DNA of 64,000 bases from Actinomadura atramentaria DSM 43919 (GTDB taxonomy: Bacteria; Actinomycetota; Actinomycetes; Streptosporangiales; Streptosporangiaceae), in assembly GCF_000381885.1 (NCBI RefSeq), contig NZ_KB907211.1:539366-603365 (forward strand). Direction: 5' to 3'. Numbering within the stretch: the first letter of the stretch is position 1; each line of letters opens with the position of its first letter. Positions 19,266 to 27,234 of this stretch are shown in pieces. Under the pieces are notes generated by a model. It did not search any database and was not told where the DNA came from. It saw only the letters and a program-made list of their open reading frames with translations. A program made the translations under genes and the position numbers.

Positions 19266-20483
19266 TCACGCGGTCATCCCGGGGAACATCAGCGACAGTT
19301 CGGCCGGATAGCGGGCGATGAACCGCAGCTCGTCGTCGGTCAGCGGCCGGCCCGTCATCGCGTTGCAGAGCTGGACGAGCGAGAACGCCAGGTCCGGGTC
19401 GGCGGGCTCGACGCCGAGCGCGTCCATGACGTGCCGGAACCCGGCCTTCCCGCCGTACTCGCCCGTCAGCACGACGCGGCCGCGCGCCGCGTGCAGGTCG
19501 TCGGGGAACGGGCCGAGCGCGGCCTCGTCGTACAGCTCGTAGTTGCCGTGGTCCTTCAGCGCGCCGTCCGCGTGGATGCCGGACTCGTGCGCGAACGCGT
19601 TGATCCCCGTCCCGACCTGGTTGTAGGGGAGCGGCTGCCCGAACGCGTAGGACGCCCAGAGCGCGAACCGCCGCGCCCACGACAGGTCCAGGTCGTCGCC
19701 GATCTCGGCGTCCAGCCCGTAGCCGTGCCGGAACGCCAGCACGCACGACAGCAGGTCGGCGTTGCCCGCGCGCTCCCCGACGCCGTTGACGCACGTGTTG
19801 ATCCACGCGTCCTGCCCGGCCGCGAGCGCCCCGAGCGCGCCCGACACCGAGTTCGCGACGGCCATCCCGAGGTCGTTGTGGCAGTGGGTCTCGACCGTCA
19901 TCCCGGTCGCCGCCGCGAGTTCCGCGAACCGCTCCCCGATGCGGCCGGGCGTCTCGCCGCCGATCGTGTCGCAGTAGCGGACGCGGTCCGCGCCCGCCTC
20001 CCGCGCCGCGACCGCGAACTCCGCGAGGAACCCCGCGTCGGTCCGCGACCCGTCCTCGGCGTTCACCCCCACGGTCTCCGCGCCCGCGTCCTTGGCCGCC
20101 CGCACGGCGGCCGTCATCTCCCTGATCACGGCGGCGCGGTCGAGCCGCCCCCGGAACTTGTTGGCGATCATGTAGTCGGACGTCGAGATGGACAGGTTGT
20201 AGTGCGCGAGCCCGAGCGGCGCGGCCCGCTCGACGTCCGCCGCGACGCCCCGGCACCACCCCGAGAGCCGCAGCCCGCCGAACGCCCCGGCCGCCGCCAG
20301 CGCCACCTGCGCGCGGACGTAGGGGACCTCGTGGAACAGGAACGGGAACCCGATCTCGGACTGGGCGACGCCGAGCCTGCCCAGGTAGGCGTTCACCATC
20401 GTCTTGCCGAACTTCGACAGCCCGGTGCGGGCCGTCTGGACGCCGTCGCGGTTGGTCACGTCGAGGAAATGGATCTGTGGCAT
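19266..20483 (-). CDS. Isopropylmalate/homocitrate-synthase-family enzyme
   Basis: The 405-residue HMGL-like TIM barrel has DVTNRDGVQTA (catalytic Arg-Asp and metal Asp), THCHNDLGMAVANS (metal His-x-His), NTCVNGVGERAGNADL and SGIHADGALKD. It condenses acetyl-CoA with a 2-oxoacid. It lacks the C-terminal LeuA regulatory domain, so it is closer to homocitrate synthase or Re-citrate synthase than to leucine-regulated LeuA. It is divergently transcribed from an HTH-fused citrate synthase across a 70-bp region with palindromes, suggesting joint control. The start MPQIHFLD has GAGG two bases away. The exact acceptor (oxaloacetate, 2-oxoglutarate or another) is undetermined. Confidence 0.85.
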   Translation of the reverse strand: MPQIHFLDVTNRDGVQTARTGLSKFGKTMVNAYLGRLGVAQSEIGFPFLFHEVPYVRAQVALAAAGAFGGLRLSGWCRGVAADVERAAPLGLAHYNLSISTSDYMIANKFRGRLDRAAVIREMTAAVRAAKDAGAETVGVNAEDGSRTDAGFLAEFAVAAREAGADRVRYCDTIGGETPGRIGERFAELAAATGMTVETHCHNDLGMAVANSVSGALGALAAGQDAWINTCVNGVGERAGNADLLSCVLAFRHGYGLDAEIGDDLDLSWARRFALWASYAFGQPLPYNQVGTGINAFAHESGIHADGALKDHGNYELYDEAALGPFPDDLHAARGRVVLTGEYGGKAGFRHVMDALGVEPADPDLAFSLVQLCNAMTGRPLTDDELRFIARYPAELSLMFPGMTA

Positions 20484-20491
20484 GGCCTCAA

Positions 20492-20536
20492 GTTGACACA
20501 CTCCATCCAGTCGCATCAATATTGACGAAAATCAAC
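20492..20536. promoter_or_regulatory. Palindrome-rich divergent control region
   Basis: The 70-bp gap between the two divergent genes holds a perfect TCAATATTGA palindrome (20516-20525) flanked by GTTGA (20492-20496) and TCAAC (20532-20536). This gives nested TTGA/TCAA half sites in a locally AT-rich patch. It is a plausible operator for the helix-turn-helix domain fused to the citrate synthase. Confidence 0.5.
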
Positions 20537-20553
20537 ATCAAGGAGGGCCGCCG

Positions 20554-21777
20554 ATGCCGGAACCCCGGTCGGAGCGGTGGATCGAGGCCGCCGAGGCCGC
20601 CGAACGGCTCGGTGTGAAACCCGCCACGCTGTACTCGTACGTCAGCCGCGGCGTGCTGCGGCGGCGCGCGGCGGCGGACGGGCGGCGCAGCCTCTTCGAC
20701 GCCGAGCAGGTCGCCGAGCTCGCCCGGCGCGGCAGGCCGCGCCGCCCGCCCGCGCCGAGCGAACTGGTCATCGACACGGCGCTCACCGCGCTCGGCCCGG
20801 ACCGGCACTACTACCGGGGCCGCAGCGCCGTGGACCTCGCCGTCGAGCGGACGTTCGAGGAGGTCGCCGCGTTCCTGTGGACCGGCGCGTTCGACCCCGG
20901 ACCCGACTGGGCGGCGCCCGGCGCCGCGCGGGACGCCGCCGCGGCCGCGCTCCCGCCCGGCGCGCTGCCCCTCGACCGCCTCCAGCTCGCCGCCGTCGCG
21001 CTCGGCGTCGCGGACCCGCTGCGCTTCCGCCTCGACGCGGACGCCGTCACCGGCGCGGGCCGGGCGCTCATCGCCGGGATGGTCGAGGCGCTGCCGCCGC
21101 TCGGGCCGCCCGCCGGGCCCGGCATCGCCGGACGGCTGTGGGGGCGGCTGTGCCCCGAGCCCGACGAACGCGGCCTGCTGCCCGCGCTGAACGCCGCGCT
21201 CGTCCTGCTCGCGGACCACGAACTCGCCGCGTCCACGCTGGCCGCGCGCACCGCCGCGTCCGTCCGCGCCGACCCGTACGCCGTCGTCGCCGCGGGGCTC
21301 GGCGTGCTCGGCGGGCCGCTGCACGGCGGCGCGTCCTACGCGGCGGAACGGCTGCTCGCCGAGGTCGGCGGCGACCCCGGCCGCGCCGCGCCCGCGCTCG
21401 CCGCGCGGCTCCGGGCGGGCGAGCGCGTCCCGGGGTTCGGGCACGCGGTCTACCGCGACGGCGACGCGCGCGGCGCGTGCCTGCTCGACCTCGTCCGCGC
21501 GGCCGCGCCGGGCGACGCGCGGCTGCTCGCCGCCGACGCCGTCCTCGCGGAGGCCCGGCGGCTCAAGCTGCCCGCCGCCAACGTCGACCTCGCGCTCGCC
21601 GTCCTCGGCGCGGTCGCCGGGTTCACGCCCGGCGCGGGCCAGGCCGTCTTCGCCGTCGCGCGGACGGCCGGGTGGCTCGCCCACGCGCTGGAGGAGTACG
21701 CCGCCCGGACGCCCCTGCGGCCCCGCGCCCGCTATGTCGGCCCGGAGCCCGGCCCGGAGCCCGGCACGGGCGGCTGA
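20554..21777 (+). CDS. Helix-turn-helix citrate synthase fusion
   Basis: Residues 1-65 form an excisionase/MerR-like HTH (ERWIEAAEAAERLGVKPATLYSYVSRG, then RRSLFDAEQVAEL). The rest is a citrate-synthase domain with PLHGGASY (His257), VPGFGHAVY (His297) and NVDLALAVL (Asp345), so the catalytic triad is intact. At 407 residues it matches a known but poorly studied actinobacterial class of HTH-bearing citrate synthases. The AAGGAGG site at 20540-20546 is strong. An enzyme that also binds DNA could sense acyl-CoA or oxaloacetate and control the divergent condensing enzyme; that role is inference. Confidence 0.88.
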   Translation: MPEPRSERWIEAAEAAERLGVKPATLYSYVSRGVLRRRAAADGRRSLFDAEQVAELARRGRPRRPPAPSELVIDTALTALGPDRHYYRGRSAVDLAVERTFEEVAAFLWTGAFDPGPDWAAPGAARDAAAAALPPGALPLDRLQLAAVALGVADPLRFRLDADAVTGAGRALIAGMVEALPPLGPPAGPGIAGRLWGRLCPEPDERGLLPALNAALVLLADHELAASTLAARTAASVRADPYAVVAAGLGVLGGPLHGGASYAAERLLAEVGGDPGRAAPALAARLRAGERVPGFGHAVYRDGDARGACLLDLVRAAAPGDARLLAADAVLAEARRLKLPAANVDLALAVLGAVAGFTPGAGQAVFAVARTAGWLAHALEEYAARTPLRPRARYVGPEPGPEPGTGG

Positions 21778-21865
21778 GCAGGGCGTTCACGGGCGGCGCG
21801 CGGACGGCGCGCGGTCGGGCGGGGGTGGGCGCGGGCTCGCGGACCACGGGGGTACGCTCGGTGAC

Positions 21866-22222
21866 GTGCGCAGGTTCCTCACCCCCGGTTGGCTCGGGCT
21901 CCACGCGATCGCGATCGTCCTCTGCCTGTCCTTCCTGGTCTTCGGCTGGTGGCAGCTCGACCGCGCCCAGGCGGGCAACGACCGGAGCTGGGCGTACGTG
22001 TTCGAGTGGCCCGTCTTCTCGATCTTCGTGGTCGTGATGTGGGTGAAGATGATCCGCGACGAGCGCAGCGGCGTGCAGCCGCCGTCCGCGACGCCGATCG
22101 AGGAGCCCGCCGAGGCCAAGATCACGCGCCAGATCATCCGGCAGCAGGAGGAGGAAGACCCCTCGCTCGCCGCGTACAACCGCTACCTGGCCCGGCTCAA
22201 CTCCGAGACCGGCGGGCGCTGA
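21866..22222 (+). CDS. Small membrane protein with two helices, unknown function
   Basis: This 118-residue protein begins MRRFLTPGWLGLHAIAIVL. A first membrane helix (AIAIVLCLSFLVFGWWQL) and a second (WPVFSIFVVVMWVKMI) precede a charged cytoplasmic tail with IEEPAEAKITRQIIRQQEEED, which looks helical. The FGWWQLDRA segment recalls the start of SURF1-like proteins, but the periplasmic domain is absent. Homologues in actinomycetes are sometimes mislabelled as glucitol operon regulators. GTG 21866 was chosen from the membrane topology. It is followed closely by the DUF3817 gene. Confidence 0.72.
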   Translation: MRRFLTPGWLGLHAIAIVLCLSFLVFGWWQLDRAQAGNDRSWAYVFEWPVFSIFVVVMWVKMIRDERSGVQPPSATPIEEPAEAKITRQIIRQQEEEDPSLAAYNRYLARLNSETGGR

Positions 22223-22284
22223 CGCCCGGCCCCCGGGCCCTCCGTACGTCCGCGCTTCCCGGCGCGTCGAGAAAGGTGTGAACT

Positions 22285-22638
22285 GTGGAAGCGGCCGTCA
22301 CGCGTTACCGCGCCCTCGCCCTCGCCGTCGGCGTCATGCTGCTGGTCCTGGTCTTCGTGGCCATGCCGATCCGCTACATCGGCGGGAACGCCACGCCGTC
22401 CGGGATCATCTCGCCGATCCACGGCGTGCTCTACATCGTCTACCTGGTCATGGCGTACGACCTGTGGCGGCGCGCGGAGTGGCCGATGCCGAAGATGGTG
22501 CTGATGGTCACCGCCGGGCTGATCCCGTTCCTGGCGTTCTTCATCGAGCACAAGATCGTCCGCGAGGCCCGCGCCGAACTGGCCGGGCGCGCCGCCGCCG
22601 ACGACGCGGCCGCCCCGGCGGCCCCCGCCAACTCCTGA
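22285..22638 (+). CDS. DUF3817 integral membrane protein
   Basis: The 117-residue protein has three hydrophobic helices and the DUF3817 hallmarks MPIRYIGGN, SPIHGVLYIVYLVMAYDL, and GLIPFLAFFIEHKI. DUF3817 proteins are small actinobacterial membrane proteins of unknown function, often near cytochrome or respiration genes. A GTG start is served by GAAAGG (22271-22276). It lies 62 bases after the previous membrane protein, so both are probably one transcript ending at the hairpin immediately downstream. Confidence 0.85.
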   Translation: MEAAVTRYRALALAVGVMLLVLVFVAMPIRYIGGNATPSGIISPIHGVLYIVYLVMAYDLWRRAEWPMPKMVLMVTAGLIPFLAFFIEHKIVREARAELAGRAAADDAAAPAAPANS

Positions 22639-22653
22639 CGCCCCGAGAACAGG

Positions 22654-22688
22654 CCCGTCCCGGGCGGCGTGGCGCCGCCCGGGACGGG
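22654..22688 (+). terminator. Strong hairpin terminator after DUF3817
   Basis: A perfect 15-bp inverted repeat (CCCGTCCCGGGCGGC and its complement) encloses a 5-base loop, 16 bases after the stop codon. Confidence 0.8.
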
Positions 22689-23557
22689 TGGGCAGTGTTC
22701 TGCGCACTGTGACCGGGGTTCCGGGACGGGGGTCGGGACGTGGAACCGGAACCCGGCCGACGCCGGATGATCTGCCGGTGGCCTCACCTCCTCGCGGGCC
22801 GGGCGCGCGACGCGCCGGGCGGGATCGGGACGGGTTCCGGGCGGCGGCGCCGCCCGGCGGCGGGCGGCCGGGCCGGCGGCGGTGCGCCGCCGGCCCGGCG
22901 GGTCACGGTGCCGCGGAGGCGCGCGGCGCCGGAACCCCGTGGTCGACAAGCCCGTGGTCGACAAGCCCGTGGTCGGCAGGCCCGTGGTTGAGAGTCCCGT
23001 GCTGGGCGGGCCGGTGCTGGGCGGGCCGGTGCTGGACGGAAACGTTCGAGGCGGCCCGCCGCCGCTCCGCGCACACGCGGCGACGGGCCGGTCCGGTGCC
23101 GTTCGGGGTCGCCGCCGGCGGTCCGTGGTCCGAGACGGCCGAGGACCCGAGGTGTGCGCCCGGTGGCGGTCGCCGCCGCGGGCACCGGACGGCACACGGA
23201 CCGGTGCGCGGTGCGGGACGGGTCGCCGGGGACGTCCTCGGCCGTCGGGACGGGACCGGGCGCTCGCGGACCCGGAACGGAGACGCCTGCGGAGCGGGCG
23301 ACGCCGCGCCCGCGCCGCGCGGACGGCGTGCGGACCGGCGCGCGGAGCGGTGTGAGAAACGGCATCGAAACCCCCTTTCTCCGGTGGGATACGACGAACG
23401 GGTCTTGACCGACCTGTGAGTTTCGCCGTCACCCAGCGTCACGAATTCAATGCGGAAGGTACCCGCGGCCCTGCCGGGCGTAAACCCAGGTCAAGGAAGA
23501 AGTTCGTGGGACGCGGGTGGCCGGGCGGGTCGCGCGGGACGTCGGCGTCGGGGCACG
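22689..23557. other. Gene-poor, repeat-containing spacer
   Basis: I find no convincing gene in these 870 bases. Open frames exist on both strands because of the high GC, but their proteins are Arg/Pro/Gly-rich without domains. The best candidate is a minus-strand frame, 23365 to 22784 (193 residues), with AAAGGGGG six bases before its ATG. It lacks any recognisable fold and crosses the tandem repeat below, so I do not annotate it as a gene. It may be a decayed gene. Confidence 0.5.
22936..23040. repeat. Seven-copy 15-nt tandem repeat
   Basis: Seven consecutive 15-nt units of the form CCCGTGGTCGACAAG, drifting to CCGGTGCTGGGCGGG, run without gaps. Read on the plus strand the period encodes PVVDK/PVLGG pentapeptides; on the minus strand it encodes STTGL-type units. 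No surrounding gene is certain. Confidence 0.85.
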
Positions 23558-23594
23558 AAAAACCCCCGGGCGCGGCCCGCGCCGCCCCCGGGGG
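23558..23594 (-). terminator. Rho-independent terminator of glutamate decarboxylase
   Basis: CCCCCGGG (23563-23570) pairs with CCCGGGGG (23587-23594), with an inner GCGGC/GCCGC stem. On the minus strand it is followed by TTTTTCG, one of the few U-tracts in this window. It lies 12 bases beyond the gene stop. Confidence 0.85.
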
Positions 23595-23605
23595 AAATCG
23601 TTCGG

Positions 23606-24979
23606 TCAGTGGTGGAAACCCGGCTGGTGCGGCGCGCACGTGCTGTGGCCGCCGAGCCGGCGCAGGGCGCGCTTGACGTCGTCCACGAGCAGCGCCATCT
23701 CGTCGCGCCCCGCGCCGTGCCGGACCAGGACGCGCTGCACGACCGTCTGGTCCCGCGCGGGCGGCAGCGGATACGACGGCACCTGCCAGCCGCGCGTCCG
23801 CAACTGCTCGGTGAGGTCGTACAGCGTGAAACCGGCGTCGCCGCGCAGCGTGTAGCAGACGGCGGGCAGCGCGGTGCTCCCGTCGTACAGCAGCTCGAAC
23901 GGCCCGAGTCCGGAGATCTGCCCGGCCAGATACTGCGCGGTGTCCATGCACGCCTCCTGGACGCGCCGGTACCCGTCGCGGCCGAGCCGCAGGAACTGGT
24001 AGTACTGCGCGATGACCTCGCCGCCGGGCCGGGAGAAGTTCAGCGCGAACGTCGGCATGTTCCCGCCGAGGTAGTTCACGTAGAAGATCAGGTCCTTCGG
24101 CAGGGCGTCGGCCGTCCGCCACACGACCCAGCCGACGCCGAGCGGCGCGAGCCCGTACTTGTGCCCGGACGCGTTGATCGACGCGACGCGGTCGAGCCGG
24201 AAGTCCCACACCAGGTCCGGGTCGGTGAACGGCGCGACGAACCCGCCGCTGGCCGCGTCCACGTGGATCGGGACGTCGTGGCCGGTGTTGGCCTGGATCG
24301 CGTCCAGCGCCTTGGCGATCTCGGCGACGGGCTCGTAGTCGCAGGTGAACGTCACGCCGAGGATCGCGACGACGCCGATCGTGTTCTCGTCGACGTAGTG
24401 GGCGAGCTGGTGCGGGCGCAGGCCCGTCGCGCCCGGCTCCAGCGGCACCTCGCGCAGTTCGACGTCGAAGTACCGCGCGAACTTCTTCCAGCAGATCTGC
24501 ACCGGCCCGCACACCAGGTTCGGCCTGTCGGCGGGCTTCCCGGCGGCCTCCCGCGCCTGGCGCCAGCGCCATTTCAGCGCGAGGCCGCCGAGCATCGCCG
24601 CCTCGCTCGACCCGGTGGTGGAGCAGCCCATCGGCTCGTGCTCGGCGGGGGATCTCCACAGGTCCGCGATGATGTTGACGCAGCGGTTCTCGATCTCGGC
24701 GGTCTGCGGGTACTCGTCCTTGTCGATCATGTTCTTGTCGAGCGTCTCGGCCATGATCCGCTTGACCTCGTCGCTGTTCCACGTCGTGCAGAACGTCGCG
24801 AGGTTCTGCACCGAGTTGCCGTCCAGCAGCAGCTCCTCGTGGAGCAGGTCGTAGACGACGTCCGGGGCGCTCGGGGCGTCCGGCATCCGGTACTTCGGCA
24901 GCGCCTGCTGGCTCAGCGGCGCGGTGAACACGTCCTCGTAGCGTCCGGGACGGCCCGGCCTCACCCTGTGCAGCGCCAT
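23606..24979 (-). CDS. gad: Glutamate decarboxylase (PLP-dependent)
   Basis: The 457-residue enzyme converts L-glutamate to GABA and CO2. It has the group II PLP decarboxylase pattern: CSTTGSSEAAMLGGLALKW, VDAASGGF, and the PLP lysine in ASGHKYG (Lys274). The N-terminal LPKYRMP and GNSVQNLATFC segments match bacterial GadA/GadB. No antiporter gene (gadC) is adjacent, so the role may be GABA metabolism or proton consumption rather than the complete acid-resistance module. ATG 24979 follows a strong GAGGAGG. A U-tract terminator lies downstream. Confidence 0.95.
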   Translation of the reverse strand: MALHRVRPGRPGRYEDVFTAPLSQQALPKYRMPDAPSAPDVVYDLLHEELLLDGNSVQNLATFCTTWNSDEVKRIMAETLDKNMIDKDEYPQTAEIENRCVNIIADLWRSPAEHEPMGCSTTGSSEAAMLGGLALKWRWRQAREAAGKPADRPNLVCGPVQICWKKFARYFDVELREVPLEPGATGLRPHQLAHYVDENTIGVVAILGVTFTCDYEPVAEIAKALDAIQANTGHDVPIHVDAASGGFVAPFTDPDLVWDFRLDRVASINASGHKYGLAPLGVGWVVWRTADALPKDLIFYVNYLGGNMPTFALNFSRPGGEVIAQYYQFLRLGRDGYRRVQEACMDTAQYLAGQISGLGPFELLYDGSTALPAVCYTLRGDAGFTLYDLTEQLRTRGWQVPSYPLPPARDQTVVQRVLVRHGAGRDEMALLVDDVKRALRRLGGHSTCAPHQPGFHH

Positions 24980-25098
24980 TCGCGCCTCCTCACGATCCGG
25001 TTTCCTTGATCGTTTTCCCCGGCGGCGGGGACCTCACGCGCGTGTTCGGCCCCGTCCGCCACCGGGTAGCGGGACGGGGGACGAAAAGGGGGGAGACC

Positions 25099-25275
25099 AT
25101 GACCGTTCCCGAGGAGAAACGCCCGAAGACCGACGAGACGGACCCGGCCCCGCGCCGCGTCCGCGCCGCCGCCCAGGGCCGGTCCGAGCCCGACACGCGG
25201 CCCGCGGTCGGCGCCGAACTCCAGGACAAGATGGCCGAGAAGAACCTGAGCACGGACGACCTCACCGGCTCCTGA
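25099..25275 (+). CDS. Small charged protein, unknown function
   Basis: This 58-residue hydrophilic protein starts MTVPEEKRPKTDETDP and ends with QDKMAEKNLSTDDLTGS. It is probably disordered at the N terminus. A strong GGGGGGAG site (25088-25095) precedes ATG 25099, and it lies 20 bases before the DUF2267 gene, so the two are likely co-transcribed. No family is recognised. Confidence 0.6.
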   Translation: MTVPEEKRPKTDETDPAPRRVRAAAQGRSEPDTRPAVGAELQDKMAEKNLSTDDLTGS

Positions 25276-25295
25276 CCGGGGGAGGGGGACGAACC

Positions 25296-25688
25296 ATGAA
25301 GTACGGCCAGTTCATCGCGACCGTGCGGGAGAACGGCGAGTACGCCGACCGCGCGGAGGCCGAGACCGTCGCGACCACGGTGCTGGAGACGCTGCGCAGC
25401 CGGATGACGCCCGAGGGCGCCGCCCACCTCGCCGCGCAGCTCCCCGAGCCGCTGGACGACGTGCTGCTGGCGAACGACCCTGATCTGCCGGAGTCGTTCG
25501 GCGTCGAGGAGTTCTGCCGCCGCGTCGCCGAGCGCACCGACTCGACCCGCACGACGGCGGAGTGGGACGCCAGCGCCGTCCTCAGCACCGTCGCCGTGAC
25601 CATCACGGGCGGGGAGCTGAACCGGGTGCTGAGCCAGCTCCCGTCCGGCTACGCGTCGCTGTTCGGGCTCAACGGGCTCAGCGACTGA
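25296..25688 (+). CDS. DUF2267 protein
   Basis: The 130-residue protein fits DUF2267: an N-terminal FIATVRENGEYADRAEAE segment, the ATTVLETLRSRMTPEGAAHLAAQLPEPL core in which paired helices resemble a death-domain-like bundle, and a conserved EFCRRVAERT helix. DUF2267 genes are often linked to stress responses in actinobacteria, but the mechanism is unknown. A GGGGGAGGGG site precedes the ATG. It shares a terminator hairpin with the convergent acetyltransferase gene. Confidence 0.85.
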   Translation: MKYGQFIATVRENGEYADRAEAETVATTVLETLRSRMTPEGAAHLAAQLPEPLDDVLLANDPDLPESFGVEEFCRRVAERTDSTRTTAEWDASAVLSTVAVTITGGELNRVLSQLPSGYASLFGLNGLSD

Positions 25689-25704
25689 CCCGTCCGGACC
25701 GCGC

Positions 25705-25730
25705 GACGGGCCGCCCCCGCGCGGCCCGTC
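25705..25730. terminator. Bidirectional terminator between convergent genes
   Basis: GACGGGCCGC (25705-25714) pairs with GCGGCCCGTC (25721-25730) around a 6-base loop. The far arm abuts the stop codon of the minus-strand GNAT gene. Confidence 0.75.
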
Positions 25731-26382
25731 ACCGCGCCGGGTCCAGGCCGAACAGCGGCAGGCAGGGCGCCAGGCCGTCGATCAGGACGGGCGTCGTCCG
25801 GTGGCGCTCCCAGGCGGCGCGGTCGAGGACCAGGCGCTGCTCGACGCGCGCCGTGTCGCCCGACCGGACGCGCGCGGTGCCGTTCGGCCGGTAGCCGAGC
25901 CTGCGCGACACGGCCAGGGATGCGGCGTTGTCGGCGAACGCGGTGCTCGCGGCCGTCTCGGCGGCCAGGCCTGTGAACGCCAGCTCCAGGACGGCGGCGC
26001 GCATCTCGGTGCCGATGCCCTTCCCCTGGTGGCGGAGGCCGAGCCAGGAACCGGTGCCCGCCTCGCGGGTGACCGCGAAGTCGAACCCGCTGATGCTCTG
26101 CACGCCGACGACCGTGCCGTCGAGGAAGACGGTGAACGGCAGCGTCCACTGGTCGGGCGTCCACGAGCCGAGCGTCCGCCAGTGGTGGGTGACGGCGCTG
26201 CGCGCGCGTTCGGCCGGGGGCGCGTCCGTCCAGGGGACGAGGAACGGCATCTCGTCCGGCGCGTGGACGCCCTCGGCGGCGAGTTCCGCGAGCGCGTCGA
26301 GTTCGCCGGGGTCGGGGAGCCGGAGTTCGAGGCGGGGCGTGCGCAGCCGCAGCCCGGAGGGCGGGAAGTGGACGAGGTGCAT
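25729..26382 (-). CDS. GNAT-family N-acetyltransferase (RimJ/RimL type)
   Basis: The 217-residue protein has the RimJ-type order: LRTPRLELRLPDPGELDALAE, then a pocket strand (TVVGVQSISGFDF), the acetyl-CoA P-loop GLRHQGKGIGTEMRAA, and the C-terminal NAASLAVSRRLGYRPNG signature. Such enzymes acetylate protein N termini, antibiotics or small amines. The ATG at 26382 has GAGGAGA 9 bases upstream; longer in-frame starts have no ribosome-binding site and lie in an AT-richer promoter-like area. Confidence 0.88.
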   Translation of the reverse strand: MHLVHFPPSGLRLRTPRLELRLPDPGELDALAELAAEGVHAPDEMPFLVPWTDAPPAERARSAVTHHWRTLGSWTPDQWTLPFTVFLDGTVVGVQSISGFDFAVTREAGTGSWLGLRHQGKGIGTEMRAAVLELAFTGLAAETAASTAFADNAASLAVSRRLGYRPNGTARVRSGDTARVEQRLVLDRAAWERHRTTPVLIDGLAPCLPLFGLDPAR

Positions 26383-26655
26383 CCTGCGGTCTCCTCTCGG
26401 AGTTTCCATCGTCGGGTCGCATCGCCGGGACGTCCACCGGATTTTCGGATGGCCGACGGCTTTTGTCGGGTGGATGTGGCCGTAATTCATGGGTCTTTCA
26501 TTGTTTTGCCCGGTTTGTTGGTAATGGTGGGTTTTGCGGTTTTCCTGGTCCGGCGGTCGCCTGGCGCTTATGCCAAGAGCTGGTTATAGTGACGGCAAGT
26601 CGGGGTCGCGAATCCCGTCTCCGCGTCAAATCACGGTCAACGGAGAGGTGCATTC
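26383..26655. promoter_or_regulatory. AT-richer divergent promoter region
   Basis: This 270-bp gap is markedly lower in GC than its neighbours and serves both the GNAT gene (leftward) and the EF-hand gene (rightward). TATAGT (26585-26590) is the clearest -10 for the rightward gene; a TGGCGC is 17 bases upstream of it. No other gene is seen. Confidence 0.5.
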
Positions 26656-27183
26656 ATGGAGCAGGCCGCCCTTGATCGGGTGAGGCTCATCTTCACCCTG
26701 TTCGACGCAGACGGCAGTGGAAGCCTCGAACCCGAGGACTTCGACCTCATGGCGGACCGCGTGGCGGCGGCGGCCGTGGATTCCGGCGAGGCGGACAAAG
26801 CGGCAATGACTTCCGCTTTCCGGAATTACTGGACGGTGCTCGCCGCCGAACTCGACGCCGACGGCGACGGCCGGATCACCTTCGAGGAGTTCAGCGCCTG
26901 CGTGCTGGCCCCCGAGCGGTTCGGCGACGCGCTGACCGGCTTCGCCGAGGCGCTCGCCGCCCTCGGCGACCCGGACGGCGACGGCCTGGTCGAGCGCGAG
27001 CGGTTCGCCGCCCTCATGGCGGCGATCGGCTTCGAGCCGGCCAACGTCGACGCGCTGTTCGACGCCTTCGGGCCGGTCGACGACCGGATCGAGGCCCCCG
27101 TCTGGATCTCGGGCATCAAGGACTACTACCGCCCGGACAAGACGGGGATCGCGGGCGACCGCCTGGTGCCGTCCCGCGTCTGA
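26656..27183 (+). CDS. EF-hand calcium-binding protein (calerythrin-like)
   Basis: This 175-residue soluble acidic protein has four EF-hand positions. Loop 1 (residues 17-28, DADGSGSLEPED) and loop 2 (67-78, DADGDGRITFEE) look able to bind Ca2+. Loop 3 (105-116) has good first ligands (DPDGDG) but Arg where the bidentate Glu should be. The fourth (GPVDDRIEAPVW) is degenerate. This resembles calerythrin and sarcoplasmic-type buffers in actinomycetes. GGAGAGG precedes the ATG. It sits 51 bases upstream of the dehydrogenase-hydrolase-methyltransferase operon and may be its first gene. Confidence 0.9.
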   Translation: MEQAALDRVRLIFTLFDADGSGSLEPEDFDLMADRVAAAAVDSGEADKAAMTSAFRNYWTVLAAELDADGDGRITFEEFSACVLAPERFGDALTGFAEALAALGDPDGDGLVERERFAALMAAIGFEPANVDALFDAFGPVDDRIEAPVWISGIKDYYRPDKTGIAGDRLVPSRV

Positions 27184-27234
27184 CCCCCCGCACGGTTCCG
27201 GCGCCCCCCGCCCCGCCCCGACCCAGGAGCACGG

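Noticed and set aside
22936..23040. 15-nt repeats considered as iterons of an origin
   Set aside because: No replication protein gene is adjacent, the units are too GC-rich and they drift in sequence; a minisatellite is simpler.
22784..23365. Minus-strand 193-residue frame with a good ribosome-binding site in the 22.7-23.5 kb spacer
   Set aside because: The product is Arg/Pro/Gly-rich without any fold, signal or motif, and it runs through the 15-nt repeat. The Shine-Dalgarno alone is not enough in such GC-rich DNA.
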